A stretch of DNA of 64,000 nt from Polyangium sp. 15x6 (GTDB taxonomy: Bacteria > Myxococcota_A > Polyangia > Polyangiales > Polyangiaceae), in contig NZ_JASBQE010000029.1 in assembly GCF_029960785.1 (NCBI RefSeq), positions 1-64,000 on the forward strand, given 5' to 3'. The position numbers were made by a program, and so were the translations under genes. Shown here one piece after another: positions 19,132 through 27,993 of this stretch (position 1 is its first letter; every line of letters begins with the position of its first letter). Under the pieces are notes generated by a model. The model worked only from the letters and a program-made list of their open reading frames with translations. It did no database searches and had not been told where the DNA came from.

Positions 19132-19259
19132 GCGCGGAGCTTCGTCCAAAACGCCCGGATTGACGAGCCCCCCGCGCCTTGCCCGTGTGACGGCGTGCGC
19201 TACATGACAGGGAATCTGGGCGAGGCGTGGTTGTTGGTCGGGGCGGGGTGCGCGGCCGG

Positions 19260-19817
19260 ATGAATTTGCTCCATACGTTGGAAATCCACGCATCGCAGAT
19301 CTTCGTGGGCGTGGGTGTCTTCGGAGTGAGCCTCGCGCTCAGCCTGGCCGTGGTGGCGCTCGTGATCGTCCGGCTCGATCCGGATCATTTCGAGGAGACA
19401 CGAGGCCCGGGTCGGTTCCTCGCGGATCGCCCGGCCTGGCAGCGCGCCCTCGGGATCGCCGGAAAGAACCTGCTCGGGTTTTTCCTGGTCATTCTGGGGA
19501 TCGTGCTCTCCTTGCCCGGCGTGCCAGGCCAAGGGCTGCTCACGATTTTCATCGGGCTCGTGCTCCTGGACGTTCCGGGCAAACGCGCGATCGAGCGGCG
19601 GATCATCGCGGTGCCGGCGGTCTTTCGCGCGTGCAACCGACTGCGCGCTCGTTTCGACAAACCGCCGTTCACCCTAACGACGGGGCGGCGCGCGAAGGAA
19701 CGCGACGAGCTCGCGGACGAACGGGTCCGGCTCGGATTCGATCCGCGCGAGGGCCTCGGCGCGCGGAAGATCCCTCACGAAGAGCGCACGAAACGCCCGC
19801 TTCAGCGCGACACGTGA
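19260..19817 (+). CDS. PGPGW-like small membrane protein
   Basis: The 185-residue product has a first transmembrane helix at about residues 13-38 and a second segment, GFFLVILGIVLSLPGVPGQG, carrying the signature of the PGPGW family of small membrane proteins (PF09656-like). The function of the family is not known. A charged helix with RARFDKPPF follows at about residue 135. The frame then runs a further 46 residues and overlaps the 3' end of lpxA by 144 bases in antisense. The end of the protein beyond RARFDKPPF is probably extra sequence gained by loss of an earlier stop. The ATG at 19260 is used. Confidence 0.72.
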   Translation: MNLLHTLEIHASQIFVGVGVFGVSLALSLAVVALVIVRLDPDHFEETRGPGRFLADRPAWQRALGIAGKNLLGFFLVILGIVLSLPGVPGQGLLTIFIGLVLLDVPGKRAIERRIIAVPAVFRACNRLRARFDKPPFTLTTGRRAKERDELADERVRLGFDPREGLGARKIPHEERTKRPLQRDT

Positions 19818-20438
19818 TTCGAGCGGCACGCCCGTTCGTTCGAGCCCGACGCGGTTCAGAGCTCGCACGCGCGCCCGGTTTCCCTCGGCGATCACGAACG
19901 GCGGCACGTCGCGCTCGACCATCGATCCGCCCGCGAGGAACGAGCGCGCGCCCACGCGGACGAACGGCGCGACAGCGACGTGACCGCCGGTCACCACATA
20001 ATCCTCGAGCACGACGTGCCCCGCGAGCAGCGTCCCGTTCGCGAGCGTCACGCGATCCCCCACGATCGCGTCGTGCGCGACGTGCACGCCCACCATGAAG
20101 AGCCCCGCGCTCCCGATGCGCGTCACGCCGCCGCCATGCCCGGTGCCGCGGTGTGCTGTCACGTGCTCGCGAAATACGTTGTCGTCGCCCACGACGAGCG
20201 TGGTCGGCTCGCCCGCGTACCTTCGATCCTGCGGCGCGCCGCCGATCACCGCGAACGAATGGACCACGTTGCGGCGTCCGAGCCTGCTGCCCGCCGCGAT
20301 CACCGCGTGCGCGTCGATGCGGCAGCCGTCGCCGATCTCCGCGTCGCCCTCGAGGACGGCGAACGGGCCGACGACGACGTCCGCGCCGAGCTTCGCCCCG
20401 GGATCGACGTGCGCGAGCGGATGGATCGAGACGGCCAC
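19674..20438 (-). CDS. lpxA: UDP-N-acetylglucosamine acyltransferase
   Basis: LpxA transfers a 3-hydroxyacyl chain from acyl-ACP to UDP-GlcNAc, the first step of lipid A synthesis. The 254-residue protein has the left-handed beta-helix hexapeptide pattern throughout (IGDGCRIDAHAVI, VGDRVTLANG). It also has VHVAHD with His122 at the position of the catalytic base (His125 in the E. coli enzyme). The C-terminal helical region follows residue 190. The GTG at 20438 is the only in-frame start near the first strand. No lpxD, fabZ or lpxB is adjacent, so the gene is isolated from the usual cluster. Confidence 0.93.
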   Translation of the reverse strand: MAVSIHPLAHVDPGAKLGADVVVGPFAVLEGDAEIGDGCRIDAHAVIAAGSRLGRRNVVHSFAVIGGAPQDRRYAGEPTTLVVGDDNVFREHVTAHRGTGHGGGVTRIGSAGLFMVGVHVAHDAIVGDRVTLANGTLLAGHVVLEDYVVTGGHVAVAPFVRVGARSFLAGGSMVERDVPPFVIAEGNRARVRALNRVGLERTGVPLESRVALKRAFRALFVRDLPRAEALARIESEPDPFVRELVAFLRAPPRR

Positions 20439-20556
20439 GGGCGGCGCATTCTCGTGACCCGCGCCGCGCTTGGCAAGGCGAACGCCCGCAAAGTTGTGCC
20501 GCGCGAGGGCCGGCCGGCCGAAGCCTGCACGGCGCCTCGCGCGGCCCCGCGATCCG

Positions 20557-21384
20557 TCACGGGTTCGAGAAGTGGTAGCGCGCCGTCACGGTCGCCGTGA
20601 TCGTGAGCTCACCGGGCTCGACCGTCGTCTTCAGCTCGAGCGACGCCTTCGCGATGCCCGCGTCGAGCCAGATCGGCGACAGGCGGCCCTGCGAGCCATC
20701 CAGGCTGTGCAGCCCGAGCAGCCGGACGCCCGACGAAGCCGCGAGGATCTTCGCGTTCCGCTCCGCGTCCACAGCCGCGAGGTGCAGCGCCTTGGCCTGC
20801 GCCTCCTCCGGGCGCGCGAGGAAGAACGAGATCCCCTGCACCACGTTTGCGCCCGCGCCGACGGCCGCGTCGATGACCTTCGCCGCCTGCCCTCCGAGCG
20901 CCTGCGCGTCCGCGAGCCGCAGCGTGATCGACAGCGTGTTCTGCGCGCGATAGCCGACGATCCTCGGCGCGCGGTTGGCCTCGGGCTTGTCATGGACCGG
21001 GTAGATCTGCAGCGTCGTCGTCTGCAACGTGAGGCCCTCGAGGCCGAGCTTCTCGATCGCGCTCGTCACGAGCGCCATCTTGCGCGCGAGCTCGCTCTGC
21101 GCCTGATCCAGCGTCTTCGCCTGGACCTCGACGCCGAGCTCGGCGCGCATCGCGTCCGGCTTCGCCACGATCTCGCCCTGGCCGCTCGTCGTGATGAACT
21201 CCGTGAGCTGCTCTTGCAGGACGATGTTCGACTGCGCCTTCTCGCCGACCTGCGCCCCGGCGCCGCTGCTCTTCACCTCGGCCTTGGCCTGCGAGAAAGC
21301 GGCCGGGAAAACGAACGACAGGACTCCGAGCGCCATGCCCGCGAGCCGCCGCGAGCCGCTCCGGAGACGTTTCGTCATTGCCAT
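20557..21384 (-). CDS. SIMPL-domain (DUF541) exported protein
   Basis: The 275-residue protein has a signal peptide (about residues 1-34) and a SIMPL/DUF541 domain at about 60-275, with the typical start SGQGEIVAKPDAM, central GYRAQNTLSITLR and late ARYHF. SIMPL proteins are periplasmic or outer-membrane proteins linked to stress tolerance; their molecular activity is unsettled. A GGGGGGA ribosome-binding site sits just upstream of the ATG at 21384. It lies downstream of the terminator-like hairpin at 21533-21561 and so probably has its own promoter. Confidence 0.88.
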   Translation of the reverse strand: MAMTKRLRSGSRRLAGMALGVLSFVFPAAFSQAKAEVKSSGAGAQVGEKAQSNIVLQEQLTEFITTSGQGEIVAKPDAMRAELGVEVQAKTLDQAQSELARKMALVTSAIEKLGLEGLTLQTTTLQIYPVHDKPEANRAPRIVGYRAQNTLSITLRLADAQALGGQAAKVIDAAVGAGANVVQGISFFLARPEEAQAKALHLAAVDAERNAKILAASSGVRLLGLHSLDGSQGRLSPIWLDAGIAKASLELKTTVEPGELTITATVTARYHFSNP

Positions 21385-21532
21385 GATGTCCCCCCTTCAC
21401 GGCGCGGAGATGGCTCTCCGCGCGTTATTTCCCATGGCGGACGAGCCGCCACGTGCAACCAGGGCGAGCGTGGGGCCCGAGCCGTGCTTTGACCAGGTGG
21501 GGACGGACGGACGGCGCTCCGAAATGGAAACA

Positions 21533-21561
21533 GCCCGCTACGAAGGGAAAACGTAGCGGGC
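21533..21561 (-). terminator. terminator-like hairpin after the pseudokinase gene
   Basis: GCCCGCTACG (21533-21542) pairs perfectly with CGTAGCGGGC (21552-21561) around a nine-base loop. It begins 30 bases after the stop of the gene at 21591 on the minus strand and is followed on that strand by TGTTTCC. It is the best terminator candidate in the window, although the T tract is short. Confidence 0.65.
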
Positions 21562-21590
21562 CGCCTCGGGGGAAACGCAGAGCCGAGAGA

Positions 21591-23306
21591 TTACTTGCAC
21601 TTCTTGAAGAGACCGACCCCCGTGCATTTCGTGCCGGTCTTCGCCGTGCTCGTCGGCTTCGTCGTCGGCGTGGGGTTCGTCTTCGTCGTGCTACCGCCGC
21701 CGCTGCCGCTCGACTTCGCGGTGTTCGCGGCCTGCGCCGTCTCTTTCGGGGCCTCGGCGAGCTTGAATTCCTTCTCGAACTTCTTGCCGGCCTCGATCGT
21801 GATGTCTTCGCTCTGCGTGACGTACCCGGCCTTCGAGAGCTCGACCTTGTGCGCGCCCGGCGCGAGCTTGAGCTTCGATGGATCCTCGATCGCCTTGTCG
21901 TCGACCTTGATCGTGTCGCAGCCCGGGTTGCACTTGATCGCGACCTCGACCTCCTCGGCCGCGGGCGGCGGCGTGGGCGGCGGCGTCTCGCCCGTGCTCG
22001 GGGGCGCCGCGGTGCTGTCACCGGTCGTGGTCGGCGCGCCCGTCGGCGTGATGGCGATCGGCGCGTTCGGGTCGTCGCCCTCTTTCTTGTCCTTGCCGCC
22101 CGCGATGATGAACGCGCCCACCGCGCCGCCGATGAGCAGCACGGCCGCGACGCCGATGATGATCGGCAGCTTCTTCGAGCCGCCGCCGGCATCCATCGGC
22201 AGGCGCGGCGCCGCCGTCGTCGGCGCCGCCGGGCCGGGGCCCATGCCCATGCCCATGTCCGCGTTCGTCGGTCCGCCCGGACCCATGCCGGGACCACCCA
22301 TGCCGCCTCCGGGCGGAGGCGGCGGCGGGTAGCCCGAGCCATCATTCGCGCCGACGGGCTGGTACACCGGCACCGCGGCCGTCGGGCCCATCGGATCGGC
22401 GCCGCCGATCGCGGGGAACGCGATGGTCGCGCTCGTGGCCATCTCGGGCATGTTCGCCGCGGCGGAGAAGGCCACGGCGAGCTCGCTGGCCTGGCGGAAG
22501 CGCTCGTTCGGATCGAGCGCGAGCGCGCGATTGAACACCGCGTCGAGCACGGGCGAGACCATCGCGCCGAGCTCCTGCGCGCGCTGCGACGCGGGCTGGC
22601 GAGGGCCGACGAGCTCGTGTTGCCACGAGGCGAGGTCGGGCTGCGCGCCCTGGCAGGAGCGCCAGTACGGCCGGCCCGTGAGCGCGTAGAAGAGCACGAG
22701 GCCCATCGCGAACACGTCGGCCGCGGGGCCCGCGGGCGCGCCGCCTTGCATTTGCTCGGGCGCGACCCAGGGCGCGGCGATCGCGTAGCCCTCGTTCGTC
22801 TGGACGTAGCTCCGCGCGAGGCCCGCGCCGAAGTCCATGATGCGCACGGCGAAGCCTTGCGGCGCGACGAACACGTTCGTCGGCTTGAGCGCGTGATGCA
22901 TGAGCTGCCGCACGTGGGCGTTGTCCAGCGTGCGCGCCATGTTCTGCGCGATCTGCGCGACCTCCTGCGGCGAGAGCGGGCGCTGCGAGACGAGCTGCGC
23001 GAGTGACGGCGTCGGTGACAGCTCCGTCACCGTGAAGGGCGCGGCGGTCTGCGGATCATAACCCGCGTCGAGGACCGGCAGCACGGCGTCGGGCGGCAGC
23101 CCGTTCGTCGCCGTGTAGATCTGCTCGATCATCGTCATCACTTCGGGGCGCTGCGCGATGTTCGGCGAGTAGATACGCACCGCCATCGCGCGCCCCGTCG
23201 CGTCGATGACGCGGTAGGTGGCCGAGGAGCCGCCGTTGCCCAGGAGGGCCTGGACCGAGTATTTTCCCGCGATGACGTAGCCGGGGGAGAGCTGGGGCGC
23301 GGTCAC
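21591..23306 (-). CDS. PEGA-domain pseudokinase
   Basis: The 571-residue protein has a kinase fold, but key residues are missing. The Lys of VAIK is Arg44 (AVRIY), and the catalytic HRD is HHA (His137, His138, Ala139) in HHALKPTN. The DFG (Asp158) and APEQ motifs are intact. It is therefore likely to bind nucleotide or partners without phosphotransfer. A Gly/Met/Pro-rich linker, a transmembrane helix at about 385-408 (PIIIGVAAVLLIGGAVGAF) and a PEGA domain (AIKCNPGCDTIKVDD, LKLAPGAHKVELSKAGY) follow. The GTG at 23306 is used. A lipoprotein gene lies eight bases upstream, so the two genes form an operon. Confidence 0.88.
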   Translation of the reverse strand: MTAPQLSPGYVIAGKYSVQALLGNGGSSATYRVIDATGRAMAVRIYSPNIAQRPEVMTMIEQIYTATNGLPPDAVLPVLDAGYDPQTAAPFTVTELSPTPSLAQLVSQRPLSPQEVAQIAQNMARTLDNAHVRQLMHHALKPTNVFVAPQGFAVRIMDFGAGLARSYVQTNEGYAIAAPWVAPEQMQGGAPAGPAADVFAMGLVLFYALTGRPYWRSCQGAQPDLASWQHELVGPRQPASQRAQELGAMVSPVLDAVFNRALALDPNERFRQASELAVAFSAAANMPEMATSATIAFPAIGGADPMGPTAAVPVYQPVGANDGSGYPPPPPPGGGMGGPGMGPGGPTNADMGMGMGPGPAAPTTAAPRLPMDAGGGSKKLPIIIGVAAVLLIGGAVGAFIIAGGKDKKEGDDPNAPIAITPTGAPTTTGDSTAAPPSTGETPPPTPPPAAEEVEVAIKCNPGCDTIKVDDKAIEDPSKLKLAPGAHKVELSKAGYVTQSEDITIEAGKKFEKEFKLAEAPKETAQAANTAKSSGSGGGSTTKTNPTPTTKPTSTAKTGTKCTGVGLFKKCK

Positions 23307-23314
23307 GACGTTCC

Positions 23315-23953
23315 TTATTCGGCCTTGATGGACTCGATCGCCTTGCTCACCGCGCCCATGCCGGCCTCGTCATCGTCGGCCGCGAAGCCCAGGCCGAGCA
23401 GCGCGGGTTCGCCGTCCTTGAGCGGCGCCTGCAGCACGAGCAGCGTGCCCTTCTTCTTCGCGCGCTCCGAGCCCGCCGCGGTCCAGACGTTGAGCTTGAC
23501 GCCGTTGACCTCTTGCGTGTTGTCGGGCTTCTTCCAGTTGACCTTGTAGCCCTTCGGCAGGGTGACGGTGGTCGTCTTGATGAGCTCCGCGAGCGCCGCT
23601 TCACGCGCCGCAGCGTCCTTCTTCGCGTCCTTGTCCGGCGTGTACGAGCCGAACACGACGATCGCGCCCTCCTCCGAGGCCTGCGCGATCGTCTGCGCCT
23701 CGCCTTGCGCGTACGTCCACTTCTCGGCGGGTTGGAAGACGACCTTGGCGCTCTTGACCGTCGCCGTCGTGCCCTGCTTGGCGGCGCACTTTTCGTCGAG
23801 CGACTCGCACTTGGGCGGGGGCGGCGGCGTCTCGACGGTTTTCTCGGCGCCATCGCCTTCCGGCGGCTTGGGTTCGGGCGTGTTCCCGCCGCAGGCCGCG
23901 GCCACGAGAAGCAGTGCGAGGGGAGCGATTGCTTTGAAGGTGCGGTAGACCAT
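23315..23953 (-). CDS. lipoprotein, unknown function
   Basis: The 212-residue product has a signal peptide and lipobox VAAAC (Cys21), a short Pro/Glu-rich linker, and an alpha/beta domain with two Cys (CESLDEKC) and a central repeat of Lys-rich helices. No family is recognised. It ends eight bases before the GTG of the pseudokinase gene, so the lipoprotein could be its extracytoplasmic partner. The ATG at 23953 gives the correct signal peptide; the open frame upstream is unrelated sequence from the neighbouring gene. Confidence 0.78.
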   Translation of the reverse strand: MVYRTFKAIAPLALLLVAAACGGNTPEPKPPEGDGAEKTVETPPPPPKCESLDEKCAAKQGTTATVKSAKVVFQPAEKWTYAQGEAQTIAQASEEGAIVVFGSYTPDKDAKKDAAAREAALAELIKTTTVTLPKGYKVNWKKPDNTQEVNGVKLNVWTAAGSERAKKKGTLLVLQAPLKDGEPALLGLGFAADDDEAGMGAVSKAIESIKAE

Positions 23954-24066
23954 GCGCAAATCCGAGCGTGTCAGATGCCGGCCGGCGTCCGCAAGTATTT
24001 CGGGTCTCGCCCCCCCCACCTTCGCCGCCGGATCCTGGGGCGCGGGGAGCGCTCGGGAGACGAAGC

Positions 24067-24774
24067 TCAGGGCTTCTTCTTCATGCCGGGCAGGTAGGCC
24101 TTCTCCGGCGCCTGCTCGAGGAACTCGATCTTCTCGGCCGTCATGATCCCGTACTTCGGGTTCGCGGCGGCGCCCGAGCTCGCCTTCGTGAACGTCACCG
24201 CGTAGGTGCCCGTCACCTTGACCTTCGCCCCGACATTGGGGATCGGGTTCGGCAGGTCCGCGCCCCAGAACTCGTCGGCGAGCTTCGCCTCGCCTTCCTT
24301 GCCCTTCGGCTGCTTGTCGATCGCCTCGATCAGCGTGAAGACCTGGGCGAAGTTCGAGGCCCAGCCCATGACGTCGATCATGTCCTTCGTCTCGCCCTTC
24401 TCGTCCGCGATCGCGAAGGTCGGGATCGGCGCCTTGCAGTCCGGCGGATCGCCCTTGCCCGTCTTGTGGATCGAGCACGCAGGCGCGTCGGCGTAGTTCG
24501 TCTTGACGATGTAGCCGACGATCGAGACCTGCTTCGCGTTGACGTCCTCGAAGTGCACGCGGCTGCGGAGATCGTGCGTGATGCCCCAGACCGTGTACGC
24601 GCCGTCCGGCGTCTTCTTCTGCTTCTGCGGGAGCGTCGGCACGGCGGGCATCGAGGCCTTCTTGCCGCTGACGGCGGGCTTGGCCTTGTACGGCTCCTCC
24701 GACGGCCCGCAGCCGAGCACGGCCGAGCCTGTCACGGAGGCGAGGGCGAAAACGAGTGCATGTCGGACGTTCAT
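24067..24774 (-). CDS. lipoprotein, unknown function
   Basis: This 235-residue protein starts MNVRHALVFALASVTG, with a lipobox SAVLGC (Cys21) and a Lys/Pro-rich linker. Its globular domain contains VWGITHDLRSRVHFED and NPIPNVGAKVKVTGTY, which looks like an OB-fold-type beta-barrel; that resemblance is tentative. GGAGAG precedes the ATG at 24774. It belongs to the same minus-strand run as the pseudokinase and the lipoprotein at 23315, about 110 bases upstream of that lipoprotein gene. Confidence 0.78.
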   Translation of the reverse strand: MNVRHALVFALASVTGSAVLGCGPSEEPYKAKPAVSGKKASMPAVPTLPQKQKKTPDGAYTVWGITHDLRSRVHFEDVNAKQVSIVGYIVKTNYADAPACSIHKTGKGDPPDCKAPIPTFAIADEKGETKDMIDVMGWASNFAQVFTLIEAIDKQPKGKEGEAKLADEFWGADLPNPIPNVGAKVKVTGTYAVTFTKASSGAAANPKYGIMTAEKIEFLEQAPEKAYLPGMKKKP

Positions 24775-24901
24775 GAGTCTCTCCGGGCCGCTCGAGGGTA
24801 CGCCCTCGGGCACAGGCTGCCGCCCTGGGCAGGGGGATTGGGCTGGAAAGGGCTAACACGATGGCGCACGGCGCGTAAAGAGATTCGCCGAAGGAGGGGA
24901 G

Positions 24902-24930
24902 CCGAGGCGCCTCGGTCCCTCATAATGAGG
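24902..24930. promoter_or_regulatory. two adjacent palindromes upstream of glgC
   Basis: A perfect 14-base palindrome CCGAGGCGCCTCGG (24902-24915) is followed two bases later by CCTCAT-A-ATGAGG (24918-24930). They lie in the 244-base gap between the divergent lipoprotein and glgC genes, about 90 bases before the glgC start. Adjacent dyads in a divergent promoter region are typical of operator sites; no regulator is identified. Confidence 0.4.
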
Positions 24931-25018
24931 CGCTCGAGCAGGCCGACAGGCCCGTCCAAACCTGCTGGCGACGTCGAGCGTCGCCTGGGCCACGAAGGTA
25001 GGGTAGTCTCCACGAACC

Positions 25019-26284
25019 ATGCGCGAGACGAAGCTGCGCGCCCCGTTCGAGACTTCACGCGTCCTCGTCATGATCCTGGCGGGTGGAGAGGGCCGGAGGC
25101 TCGGTCCTCTCACGTCGGATCGCGCCAAGCCGGCGGTTCCGTTCGGCGGGCGCTACCGGATCATCGACATCGTCCTCTCGAACTTCGTCAACTCGGGGCT
25201 GCACAAGATCAAGATCCTCACGCAGTACAAGAGCGCGTCGCTCGACGAGCACATCGCGCGTGCGTGGCGCCTGTCGCCGATGCTCGACAACTTCATCGAG
25301 ACGATCCCGGCGCAGCAGCGCACCGGCAAGAGCTGGTTCAAGGGCTCGGCCGACGCCGTCTACCAGACCCAGCACGTCATCACGGACGAGTCGCCCACGC
25401 ACGTCTGCATCTTCGGCGGCGACCACGTCTACAAGATGGACATGCGCCAGATGCTCGACGAGCACCTCGAGCGCTCTGCCGAGGTCACGGTCGCGGCCAT
25501 CCCCGTCCCGCGCAAGGAGGCCACGCAGTTCGGCGTGATCGAGGCCGACGCGAGCGGCCGGATCATCGCCTTCCACGAGAAGGTCCCCGACCCGCCGCCG
25601 ATGCCCGGCCACCCCGATCTCGCCCTCGCCTCGATGGGCAACTACATCTTCAACACGGGCCATCTGCTCGACGCGCTCGAGCAGGACGCGAAGAACGAGC
25701 AGAGCGCGCACGACTTCGGCCGCGACATCATCCCGTACATGGTCAAGAACGGCAGGCGCGCGTTCGTCTACGATTTCCAGACGAACCGCGTGCCCGGCGA
25801 GGACGAGGGCTCGAACGCCTACTGGCGCGACATCGGCACGATCGACGCCTACTGGGCCGCGCAGATGGATCTCATCAGCGTGCAGCCCGCCTTCAACCTC
25901 TACAACCAGCGCTGGCCGATCCGCACCGCGATGAGCCACGATCCGCCGGCGAAGTTCGTCTTCCGCGACGAGTGGAACGCGCGCGTCGGCATCGCGACCG
26001 AGAGCCTCGTCTCGCTCGGCTGCATCATCTCCGGCGGCCGCATCCATCGGAGCGTCCTTTCGAACCGCTGCCGTGTGAACTCCTTCAGCCACGTCGAGGA
26101 GAGCGTGCTCTTCGAGAATGTCGTGATCGGCAGGCATGCCAAGATCCGCCGCGCGATCATCGACAAGGACGTCGAGGTCCCGTCGGGGGCCGAGATCGGC
26201 TACAACCTCGAGGAAGACAGGAAGCGCTGGTACGTGAGCGAGGGCGGCATCGTCGTGATCCCCAAGCGCGCGAAGATCGGCTGA
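25019..26284 (+). CDS. glgC: glucose-1-phosphate adenylyltransferase
   Basis: GlgC makes ADP-glucose from glucose-1-phosphate and ATP, the committed step of bacterial glycogen synthesis. The 421-residue length fits. The N-terminal nucleotidyltransferase has MILAGGEGRRLGPLT, RAKPAVPFGG, the metal-site region GGDHVYKMD, the sugar-phosphate region FGVIEAD and FHEKV. The C-terminal left-handed beta-helix has the hexapeptide pattern (GCIISGGRIHRSVLS). The start is the ATG at 25019. The next gene begins ten bases later, which suggests an operon with the phosphatase. Confidence 0.96.
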   Translation: MRETKLRAPFETSRVLVMILAGGEGRRLGPLTSDRAKPAVPFGGRYRIIDIVLSNFVNSGLHKIKILTQYKSASLDEHIARAWRLSPMLDNFIETIPAQQRTGKSWFKGSADAVYQTQHVITDESPTHVCIFGGDHVYKMDMRQMLDEHLERSAEVTVAAIPVPRKEATQFGVIEADASGRIIAFHEKVPDPPPMPGHPDLALASMGNYIFNTGHLLDALEQDAKNEQSAHDFGRDIIPYMVKNGRRAFVYDFQTNRVPGEDEGSNAYWRDIGTIDAYWAAQMDLISVQPAFNLYNQRWPIRTAMSHDPPAKFVFRDEWNARVGIATESLVSLGCIISGGRIHRSVLSNRCRVNSFSHVEESVLFENVVIGRHAKIRRAIIDKDVEVPSGAEIGYNLEEDRKRWYVSEGGIVVIPKRAKIG

Positions 26285-26293
26285 GCGGGAGCG

Positions 26294-26983
26294 ATGGGTC
26301 GAACGGTCGTGGTTGGCGACCTGCACGGATGCAGGTACGAGCTCGAAGATCTGCTCAGCCACGTCGGTTTCGGCGCGGGCGATCAGCTGGTCTCCGTGGG
26401 TGATCTCGTCGTGCGCGGGCCCGATCCGGCGGGCACGATCGACGTGCTCCGCAAGCTCCAGGCGCGCGCCGTGCGTGGCAACCACGAGGATCGGCTCCTG
26501 CGCTACCGGCAGATGCCTCCGAGCATCGCGCCGCAGCTCGGGAGCCTGCAGCGCGATGTCGTGCGGGCCCTGCGCCGCAAGCACTGGGAGTTCCTCGCGT
26601 CGCTGCCGCTCTGGATCGACTTGCCGGAGCACGGCCTGCGCGTCGTGCACGCCGGCGTCGATCCCGCGCTGCCGATCGAGCGCCAGAGTCCGCGTACGCT
26701 CATGTACGTGCGTTCGCTCAACGTGAGCGGCGTGCCCGAGGAGCGGCGCGGCTCGATCCTGTGGGGCGAGCGCTACGTCGGGCCGCCGCACCTCGTCTTC
26801 GGGCACAACGCCCTCGAGCGCCCGCAGATCCACCGTGACGCGACGGGCATCGACACGGGCTGCGTGTACGGCGGCCGCCTCACCGCGATGGTGCTACGCG
26901 CGGGCGAACATCCGCCTCCGCCCGAGGATCGGATGAGCGTCCTCGTGAGCGTGCCGGCGCGAAGGACCTACTACCCGCGCTGA
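26294..26983 (+). CDS. PPP-family metallophosphatase (ApaH/PrpE type)
   Basis: The 229-residue protein has all five metallophosphatase motifs: GDLHG, GDLVVRGP, GNHED, VVHAG and GHN. This suits a PPP-family phosphatase with a two-metal centre, acting on phosphoproteins or on dinucleotide polyphosphates. It is a plausible counterpart to the many Ser/Thr kinases in the window, although no direct link is visible. A GGGAGCG element lies before the ATG at 26294. The close spacing to glgC suggests they are transcribed together. Confidence 0.87.
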   Translation: MGRTVVVGDLHGCRYELEDLLSHVGFGAGDQLVSVGDLVVRGPDPAGTIDVLRKLQARAVRGNHEDRLLRYRQMPPSIAPQLGSLQRDVVRALRRKHWEFLASLPLWIDLPEHGLRVVHAGVDPALPIERQSPRTLMYVRSLNVSGVPEERRGSILWGERYVGPPHLVFGHNALERPQIHRDATGIDTGCVYGGRLTAMVLRAGEHPPPPEDRMSVLVSVPARRTYYPR

Positions 26984-27039
26984 ACGAGCGATCGCACGGC
27001 GCTCGCCAACGGCGCGCGTTTCCGGCTACCCTCAGGCCC

Positions 27040-27942
27040 ATGCGCTCCGTCTGGCTTCGCCTCGCCGCGACGCTCGCCCTCACGGCTGCTTGCCATTCTG
27101 CGTTCGTCGTCGCGACGCCCTCCCTCGCGTTTGCGCAAGCCGCTGCCAAGGGCGACAAGGCCAGCGTCACCTCGCTCATCCAGCGCGGCAGCGCGCTCTT
27201 CGACGACGCCGAATACGAAGAGTCGATCCAGACGCTCTCCGCCGCGCTCCTCCGCCCCGGCACGAGCAAGCAGGAGAAGATCGAGATCTACCGCCTGCTC
27301 GCCTACAACTACATCGTGCTCAAGCGCGTGGACGAGGCGGACGCCGCCGTGCGCGGGCTGCTCGTGCTCGACGAGACGTACACCTTGCCGCCGACCGAAT
27401 CGCCGCGCTTCAAGGACTTCTTCAAGGCGACGCGCGAGAAGTGGGAGGCCGAGGGCAAGCCGGGCCGCGAGAAGATCGACTCGCCCGTGGCCGAAAAGCC
27501 GATCCGCATCATGCACACCTCGCCCGCGCAGGTGCCGCCGGGGACCTTGATCAAGCTCACGGGCCGCGTCGAGGATCCGGACGGCCGCGTGCGCGCGATG
27601 CAGCTCGCGTATCGCGCGGGCGCCGAGGGCAAGTTCGTCCTCGTGCCCGCGAGCTACACGCTCGGAGAGTTCCGCGCGCAGATCCCGAGCGACGCGGTCA
27701 AACCCCCGCTCGTCGAGTACTACCTGCAGGCGATCGACAAGGGCGGCTTGCCGCTCACCTCGCGAGGTGATGCCGCGACGCCGCTGCGGATCGCCGTGCC
27801 TGCGGCGCAGAAGAGCGGTGTCTTGTCGAGCCCGTGGTTCTGGGTGCCCGTCGGCCTCGCGGTCGTGGGCGGCGGCGTGGCTGCGACGTACTTCCTTCTC
27901 AACCAGCGGACCTCGACCGTGACGATTCGCGTGACGGAGTAG
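27040..27942 (+). CDS. TPR protein with C-terminal membrane anchor
   Basis: The 300-residue protein has a signal peptide (about 1-33, ending SLAFAQA), TPR helices at about 40-115 (RGSALFDDAEYEESIQTL, LAYNYIVLKRVDEADAAV), a beta-rich domain around 150-245 and a C-terminal transmembrane helix at about 272-292 (FWVPVGLAVVGGGVAATYF). Similar proteins with N-terminal TPR and C-terminal helix occur beside secreted-protein or kinase genes in myxobacteria; the function is unknown. The ATG at 27040 is used. Confidence 0.82.
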   Translation: MRSVWLRLAATLALTAACHSAFVVATPSLAFAQAAAKGDKASVTSLIQRGSALFDDAEYEESIQTLSAALLRPGTSKQEKIEIYRLLAYNYIVLKRVDEADAAVRGLLVLDETYTLPPTESPRFKDFFKATREKWEAEGKPGREKIDSPVAEKPIRIMHTSPAQVPPGTLIKLTGRVEDPDGRVRAMQLAYRAGAEGKFVLVPASYTLGEFRAQIPSDAVKPPLVEYYLQAIDKGGLPLTSRGDAATPLRIAVPAAQKSGVLSSPWFWVPVGLAVVGGGVAATYFLLNQRTSTVTIRVTE

Positions 27943-27993
27943 CCGATCTCGGGTGGCCCGAAGGCCCGATCCGCGCCAGAACCTCGACCTGAA

